From: Adineta vaga
Lineage: Eukaryota > Rotifera
Length of the DNA: 64,000 bases
Direction: 5' to 3'
Assembly (NCBI GenBank): GCA_021613535.1
Contig: CP075496.1
Coordinates: 11,904,001-11,968,000, forward strand
A program made the position numbers and the translations under genes. Positions 57,272-64,000 of the stretch are shown here, in pieces. The notes below the pieces were generated by a model. That model searched no databases. It saw only the letters and a program-made list of their open reading frames with translations, and was not told the origin of the DNA. Within the stretch, counting starts at the first letter, position 1, and every line of letters begins with the position of its first letter.

Positions 57272-60200
57272 CTAAATATGAAAATGAAAAAGAGAAATAA
57301 TAGGAAGATTGCTTTTGATTAGATTCATTCGTTTGTTATGGAAATGATTTCGAAGCGTTAAAATATTAATAAATTAAAGATCAAAGAGAAAGCAGTTAGT
57401 AAAAAACGCAAATCATTAAATCGAATGATAGCCAACATAATGATAATTATTGAGCAATGGTTCATCATCTACCTGTGAATTGATTACTAAAATGAAAGAA
57501 GAAAAAACAAGATTATTATTATTTAGTAAATAAAAATTCGATTATCGTCATTCTATTTAAAATTATATATAAATATAGTTTTGAATATCGTGCTTTTGTT
57601 AAATAGATAAATATATATATATATAGGTTAAACATAGCTAGATATATGTTGTTTTATTTCCTAGGATATTTTAATTACGTTTTTACGAGGAGGAAAAAAA
57701 TTTAGCATCTGTTGATCATCGTAGAGTGAATTCGAACGTTGATGAGGTTCATCAAAAGTTGATTCTCGTCGAAACATTCGTTTGGATTGATCACCATTAC
57801 TGTTCGAATCATCAACTATTTATATATATAGATAGATACATACAAAAATGTTTCCTAATTTGTTTCTTGTCTCATTAATGAAATATATATTCATTGAAAA
57901 CATTATTCAAATATACGTACATGCTTCATCAATATCGAAACGACGTCCTTCAGGTATTCGAATACGATCACCACCCATCGTTTTCAAACCATCCATTAAA
58001 CATTCAAGATATTCAAACATGTGTGCTTGCTAAAGACAAAAATTTGTAAGAAAAATAAATTTAGAAAAGAATATAGTTACTTGATTGCTCATTGCTTGCA
58101 TTCGATTTTCTAATGTTCGAATTTTACCCAGCATATTCTCTTGTGGTGAATTCCTACACAGATAGAAAAATATATAGAAATCAATGTTAAGATATTTAAC
58201 GAACACTCGTTCTTCATCTAAATCAGTTTCATCCACTAATTTTCGACCTTCTTTCAAATGATTATAGAAAACTTCATCACCAAGTGCATCTTCAGCTACT
58301 TCAATAATCGATGTAAATTTTTCATTAAGAACTGTTTCTAAAATGAAAATTTTGTTAACACGAAAATAAGTATTTATCAAAAAATCTTTTATTTTACTGT
58401 ATTTTGTTCGACTGGAATGTTGTTGATATTTATCTTGAATACATTGCGAACGAATACATCGTGCGGATATATATAAAATAAATCGCCAAAGATGAGAAAT
58501 GAAAATAAATGGTGGTGGTAATGATGGACGAGATAAATATTCACATATTAATGAATATCGTTGAAATTTCCAAATACGATCGGTATCCGTTTGAAGACGA
58601 TCAAATGTATTACTAAAAGAATTGTTTCGATAGAGAACTTAGCTTTTAACGAGAGAAAAAAACATTGTCATCTTTATTCTTGTATTTATACCTAAACATG
58701 GCAATGAGTAGATTGACCAAGAGTATACTAACAACAGCCATATATGCTACAAGTAATATAAACGCTGCATAACCATTCGGTTTGTAATTATCTTAATAGA
58801 CGAAGAAAATATGATTATTTAGTTCACAAGAGAAGCAAATTCTTACGTTCAAATGTTTCCAATGCATTCAGTTCTCCAAAGATTTGCCAATATGCAAGAT
58901 TAACAATATCACGTGGTAAATGCCACGAAAATTTCTGTACACCATAAATCAGACTATAAGATGATACACCAAATGCCAAAATGAAGACAATTAACATTAA
59001 CATGAAAAATTTCAGATCATGTACCTTAGAAAAAAAGATTCATAAGAAAACTGAATCAATATAAATTGAAATATAGTCACCATCTCTCCGATCATAACAA
59101 GTTTAGGACCAAGTCGTTTAACAGCAGCAAATATATCCAATGAACGCATAAACCAAATTGTTAAATCCACTGAAAGAACAATTCGTGCTGCACAAAAACA
59201 TTCAGATACTGGCAGAAATCGAAGTGTAAAACCAATGAAAAACAAGACGATTGCCAAAACATCAAGTTTATTCCAAAAGATTTTGAAATAAGCCGTTATA
59301 GCATTTCGTTTCGATTGTGCTTCCGTGGAAAAAAGCTATCGATATAAATGTAAAGATACAAAATAATCGAATATGAGCAAAAAATTACTTGACGAATTTC
59401 TTCACATAATAACGTAAAAACCCATATAGCAAGTACAATTTCTGTATTAGCGGGTCGTGAACGTCGTTGAAAACCGTATGGAATTGTTTTATTTGAGTTC
59501 GTTTTATCACTAGCTGACATTCGATCGACTCCTGTTTGCTTATTTTCATTACTAGATACACTATCATTTTGATAGCTTGGATTATTGAATGTGCCACATT
59601 TATCCATTGGAAAATCGTAAAGTGGAAAGAAATCGCATAATATCACGTATGAAAAAAGTAGTAAAAAGAATACATGGAAGTACTAAAATAAAAGAAACAT
59701 CAATCAATCAATCTTCAAAAGCGTTCGATCATTTACTAAATTATAAAGATATTTAACATATGGAGCAGACATGAAAGTTTTGACATTGGGGAAATATTCA
59801 GAAATCTTTGCTGATGTACTAAAAAAGAAGAAAATATGAATTTCACTTTCATCTCAGTATACGAATGATAAAGCTAGAAGTTAATTAGTGTTAATTAATA
59901 AAAAAAAACATAGCAAGTGTGAGTAGCTAAGATTAAGATTGGCTTTTTTTCAAATCTACTAATTATTCTTTTTACTTTTCCCGACAACCAACGTGTTTGA
60001 AGTCAACGGAAGTATTATTTCCATCCATTGAATCTTGTAATAATCTCGTACAAACAGTATCTTTTTTCCTAGAAAAATGATATAGATACCAAACAAATAA
60101 AAAAAAAACTTTCGAAGAAGAATGTGGTACAAAAATTCGATGTGAATTCAAATAGTATTTAGTGAAATGGATTCATATTGCTTCGTGACAAAATCTTCCC

Positions 60201-63200
60201 AAGTAAAGCTTTGATAAATTTAAAAAACGTAAAAACTAGATCAGATCAAAATATGAGAATGATCATATTCGACCGTTGATTACTTGTTGTTTAATCATAC
60301 AGGATTATATCTACTTCGGACATGTAAATATCATGTCAATTAGAATAAGATGTATAGAATTCAATGTCTATTACCTTCCCATCAATCGTTTTTGTTCTTG
60401 TGCTTGTCTGGATGATACTCGTGATTTGTTAATTCTATTCTAGAAACAAAATTCAATTATAACATTAGATTATAAATTCCTTTAAATATGTACCCTAAGA
60501 AATGGTGTTTCATCATTTGTTTTAACTAATTCATTTTGATAAGGAAGAAATCCACTATACCATAGATTGATTGTAGCAAAAACGATGGTCATATCAGAAA
60601 CATTATGATCAATATATCCATACCTATATTGATAAGGAAAGAGCAAAAAATTCTTTTTCAACTCGGATATCTTCTTTTAATATCTACAAACCAAATGTTA
60701 TTAAGTACGTCTTGTACAGCTCGTTGAGCAATAAATTGTTTTGCTTCAGCTGCAACAGCTATTTCTAACCATGTAACATTACCGAACGCTGAAATTTGTC
60801 GTATAATTGCTTGTGTACATGCATGATAGCTCGATTCATAGAATTTATCCAATATTTGTACCGCTAAATTTTCGAATTCATCAGCAGAATCATTATAACT
60901 TGCATCATTATCACGACGAGCACGTTTACGATAAATTAATGCAGCAATCAATGCCGTACCTAACAACGATACATTTTCCTCTGAATCTTAAACAATAAAA
61001 AATCTCTACTTACAAATCTTATTCTTACTACGAGACCAAAATAATAAAGCAAATTCTCGTCGACCTTGTATCACCGACCAGATAAATAATTCTTTATCGA
61101 TATCAACATGACCACCGGAATACGCTGCTGATCCTATACAATCGAAATAACAATAGATTGAATTTATTAATGCAATTTATGTTATTTAAAAGTATTTCTG
61201 CACACAATCTATGCGAGATTGATTAAAATACATTTGTGTTTCATTGTTTACCCAAATGATAAAGTTTTTAATTTATAAAACCAGTGCATTCAAACTCATG
61301 CAACACAAAATCCCATTGGAACATGCAAAAGAAAACTCTGCCTACGAAATATGATCAATTGGAATTTCTTTGATAGAAAATTCATTTAACTGAGAAAAGA
61401 AATAAAATTATCTTTTTGAAAATATCTCTGTATAGATATTTTGAATGACAAAATTGTAAGTTTACCTTCAGAATGTATACTACCATCACGATCAACACCT
61501 GACCTTGTACGATAACGTCGTGATTCGCAACAGAAACATGATTTTTGTTCGCCATTACTGATAATTTCATGACTGGAAGACACATCTGTCGAAGGAAATA
61601 CTGCATTAACATCAAAAAAATCTCCAATCAATGGTTGAATTATTTTCTTATATATTCGTCGTAATGGATCAGTCGTGACATTTGCAAAAGCTTCAATCTA
61701 TATTGGTTTCTGGTAAATAAAATACAAATGTTGAAAATATCACTTACATCTTGTTGATCAATTGTATAGAGTTTGATAAATTCTTCTTGATCTCGAAAGA
61801 AATCAGTTAAGGAGAAGTCATGATCAAGAAATAGTTTAACAAATGCAACTTGATCATTATTCAATGCTGTTTTAAACAAATCATTTAAATCCATTTTCTA
61901 ATATAGAAACAACCAAGAAATAAATGTTTGAGAAAGGTTTTTTTTTTCATTTCGATGAACTTACTTCCCAATCTCGATCATTTTTCATAATACAATTCTT
62001 TGCTATATCAACACGATTCCATTCTAATGCTAGACGAAGTTGTTCACGTTTACGTTGCATATTTGTTTTACTTAAATCACTAACTGATGTAGCTAAAAAC
62101 GAAAAGAAGATAATCTTCGGTAATTCAATTCTAACTTGATAGTTACCATTCAACAATGCTTGTAAAATAACTAAATCAATATCTGGTTCGACTGGATTAC
62201 GTGAATTTAAACTAATTATATTTAGAAATCGTCGTCGTGTATGAATACATTCGTAAACTAATTCAAAATAATCAGTTGAATCGACTACACGAGCATTCTT
62301 ATCTGTCGTTGTTGCTGAACTTTTGCGTGGTGTTTTACCACCTACACTTGTCGATGTATCACCTGTACCACTAATAGCTTGAAGTTCTTCTTTGAGTTCT
62401 TCTCGAAGTTTTTTCTTTAAATCATCAAAACGTTTTGAAATAGTAGTAGGATCAGCGCTAAAAGTAAAGAGTTGTTTTTTTTCCAGAGAAATTCAGAAGA
62501 GATTTTCGCTCTGCTTACTTTGCAGTTCCTTCATCATTAAGATCTAATTTTTGAAGATTGTCATTGTAGAGAAGATATGCTTTAGCAAATAGATCACAAC
62601 AACGTCCTGTTCCTTCGAGAAAAACAGCTGGAATATTATTTTGAACAACAGCTTCATGAACTATAGTATTTAAAAAGAAAAAGAAGACAAATATTTGATT
62701 CATTCTTGAAAAAACAAAAAGTAGTCTGTATTTATACCTGTTCGAACGGTATTTGGTCCTCCTTCAACAACAAGAAGAACAACTGGTACTGGATCTATAG
62801 TATCGAGAAATTATTGTTTTAGAAGTAAATCAAATAAATGACATATCTTAATTACCTAATTGTTCTGATCTTACCGACGGAGCCCCTGATAAACTAGTAG
62901 TTTGATTAGCTGCCTGTGTTACTGTTGTAGATTTTGATGCAAAAAAGCCACCAGAAATAGCTTGTTCGAGTTTTGCACGAAATGAGATTTCTCGACCATA
63001 TTTTCTTTCACTTCCATCATCGACAAAGATAAATTCTGTATGATTGGGTTCTAATGGTGCTTCACCTTTTTGTTCACTACGCGGTTTAGCATAATGAACA
63101 TTTGAGCCATGTACATCAAGTTGTTGAAAATCAGACACACAACCCCATGTTGCAATACCCTACTTATATTTCGAATAAGAAAAATTAATCTAGATGTTTA

Positions 63201-64000
63201 TTAAATTTACAATTAAATGAATTGGTCGAGAACGATCGGGATTTATTTGAACAATTTCGCCAACAAGTTTCATAATACCCGTATTCATACCACCAGTAAT
63301 AATCCATGCACCTAAAATTCAATCAAAGAATCGTGTCTTCTGATTGTACGAATGAAAAATGAAAATACTACTAGAGAAATCATATCCAAATTCGAAATTA
63401 ATCAAGTTCCTCTCTTTTTAGATATGAAAGTCTTTGCTTCATTATGAAATACTTCAAGTGCTATGAAATTCCGACATACAAACTATTTTCACTCAACATA
63501 CCAGTTGTTCGAGCAACTTTGAGAAGGCCTCGTCGAAATGCTCTTAATAGTTTTGGTTTCATATTGTACTCTTTTGCACCGCCAGTTACCGATATTACTA
63601 ATGATGGGCGCTACATAAAAATAATAACAACAATTAACAAAATGAAATATTCATACAGATGAACAACTTACTGCATGACACCATTGTTTAACGAGTAATT
63701 CTTTAACATGCATAACCGATGCATCTGGTGGTATACGAATAAATTCTGCTCGAGTAGACTTATTGTCAGGGACTTCAGAAAAAGGAAAAATCACATGAAA
63801 AAAAAAGGGTAATTTTATATAAAATTTATCCTTCTCACAAGTAACTGTGCCATGTGATTTCACACCAATCGATGTATACAATTGATTACTAACAGGTCGA
63901 CCGTGTGCTGGTACAAAGGTGGATATAAGTTTGTTCACATTATCGATAAGTAATGTTGAATTTGGTGCAGCTGTCATTGTCGAAATATGTATGCGTATGC
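57230..64000 (-). CDS. TRPM-family cation channel, probably 5' complete or nearly so, with alternative 3' ends
   Basis: A very exon-rich gene. The N-terminal MHR/SLOG (LSDAT) region runs from about 63977 ([12 protein letters not shown]) through [16 protein letters not shown]-type exons, [16 protein letters not shown] near 63130, and [15 protein letters not shown]. Ankyrin-like helical repeats follow ([27 protein letters not shown]). S1 starts near 59690 ([17 protein letters not shown]); the pore is [18 protein letters not shown] near 58880; S6 is [20 protein letters not shown], leading to the TRP helix. A short coiled coil ([17 protein letters not shown]) lies near 58100. There is no kinase or NUDT9 domain. 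The main last exon reads to a stop at 57661; alternatives are separate entries. The frame is open to the right edge, so a further upstream exon cannot be excluded. Confidence 0.88.
57416..57472 (-). other. Possible alternative terminal exon A of the TRPM gene
   Basis: Preceded by an acceptor (ATTCACAG) and open for 18 codons to a stop ([18 protein letters not shown]). A GTAATT donor inside the main last exon (57678-57673) splices to it in phase 0. No transcript evidence. Confidence 0.4.

Overview
This is nuclear DNA of a small, gene-dense animal. It is AT-rich, and genes on both strands are split by many short GT..AG introns, mostly about 45-65 nt. It carries a classical animal gene set (GPCRs, TRPM, SPOP, HP1, JNK remnant, NDUFS2, SDHD, mitochondrial CysRS, mL37, SKI8/WDR61, RBX2) alongside several intronless genes that look bacterial or fungal (FAD monooxygenase, D-threonine-aldolase-type PLP enzyme, divergent peptide deformylase). 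Tiny introns plus foreign-looking metabolic genes suggest a bdelloid rotifer. That is an inference; no species-diagnostic sequence was compared.

Layout. 1-1529: end of a GPR158/Smog-like Cache ectodomain gene (+). 1783-3747: NDUFS2 (-). 3944-6106: TRC8/RNF145-like membrane RING ligase (+). 6270-7139: small five-exon SAM-domain gene (+) resembling Aveugle/SAMD12. 7840-10048: USP12/46 deubiquitinase (+). 11444-12685: intronless somatostatin/allatostatin-C-type GPCR (+). 14615-15260: Fos-like bZIP (-), followed by 4.3 kb without a recognisable gene. 19611-22351: eight-exon opsin (+). 22529-26892: large repeat-bearing gene of unknown identity, possibly with FN3-like domains (-). 27831-29056: AMACR with a peroxisomal signal (-). 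29376-30035: SDHD (-). 30167-32343: mitochondrial cysteinyl-tRNA synthetase (-). 32707-34325: SPOP (+). 35233-36108: HP1 (-). 37429-38507: secreted three-EGF protein (-). 39414-39532: 5S rRNA (+). About 40347-43972: kelch/cytochrome b561 fusion (-). 45461-46648: FAD monooxygenase (+). 48577-49331: small single-pass membrane protein (-). 49569-51293: mL37 (-). 51858-53229: WDR61/SKI8 (-). About 53590-54003: decayed JNK copy (-). 54140-54850: peptide deformylase (-). 55265-56503: PLP enzyme (+). 56594-56992: RBX2 (-). About 57230 to the right edge: TRPM channel (-).

There are no operons; neighbours are mostly unrelated housekeeping and signalling genes. Loose functional groupings are mitochondrial (NDUFS2, SDHD, CysRS, mL37, possibly the deformylase), ubiquitin (TRC8-like, USP12/46, SPOP, RBX2) and signalling/sensory (opsin, GPCR, TRPM, SAM protein, Cache protein). 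Several divergent pairs share short intergenic spans: NDUFS2/RING ligase, CysRS/SPOP and deformylase/PLP enzyme.

Most worth a second look are the kelch-b561 fusion, the opsin with glutamates at both counterion positions, the Cache protein that stops before any seven-helix domain, three phase-compatible 3' ends on the TRPM gene, the octapeptide higher-order repeat, and the intronless foreign-looking enzymes. Exon boundaries were read by eye from splice signals and reading phase, so single-base errors are possible.
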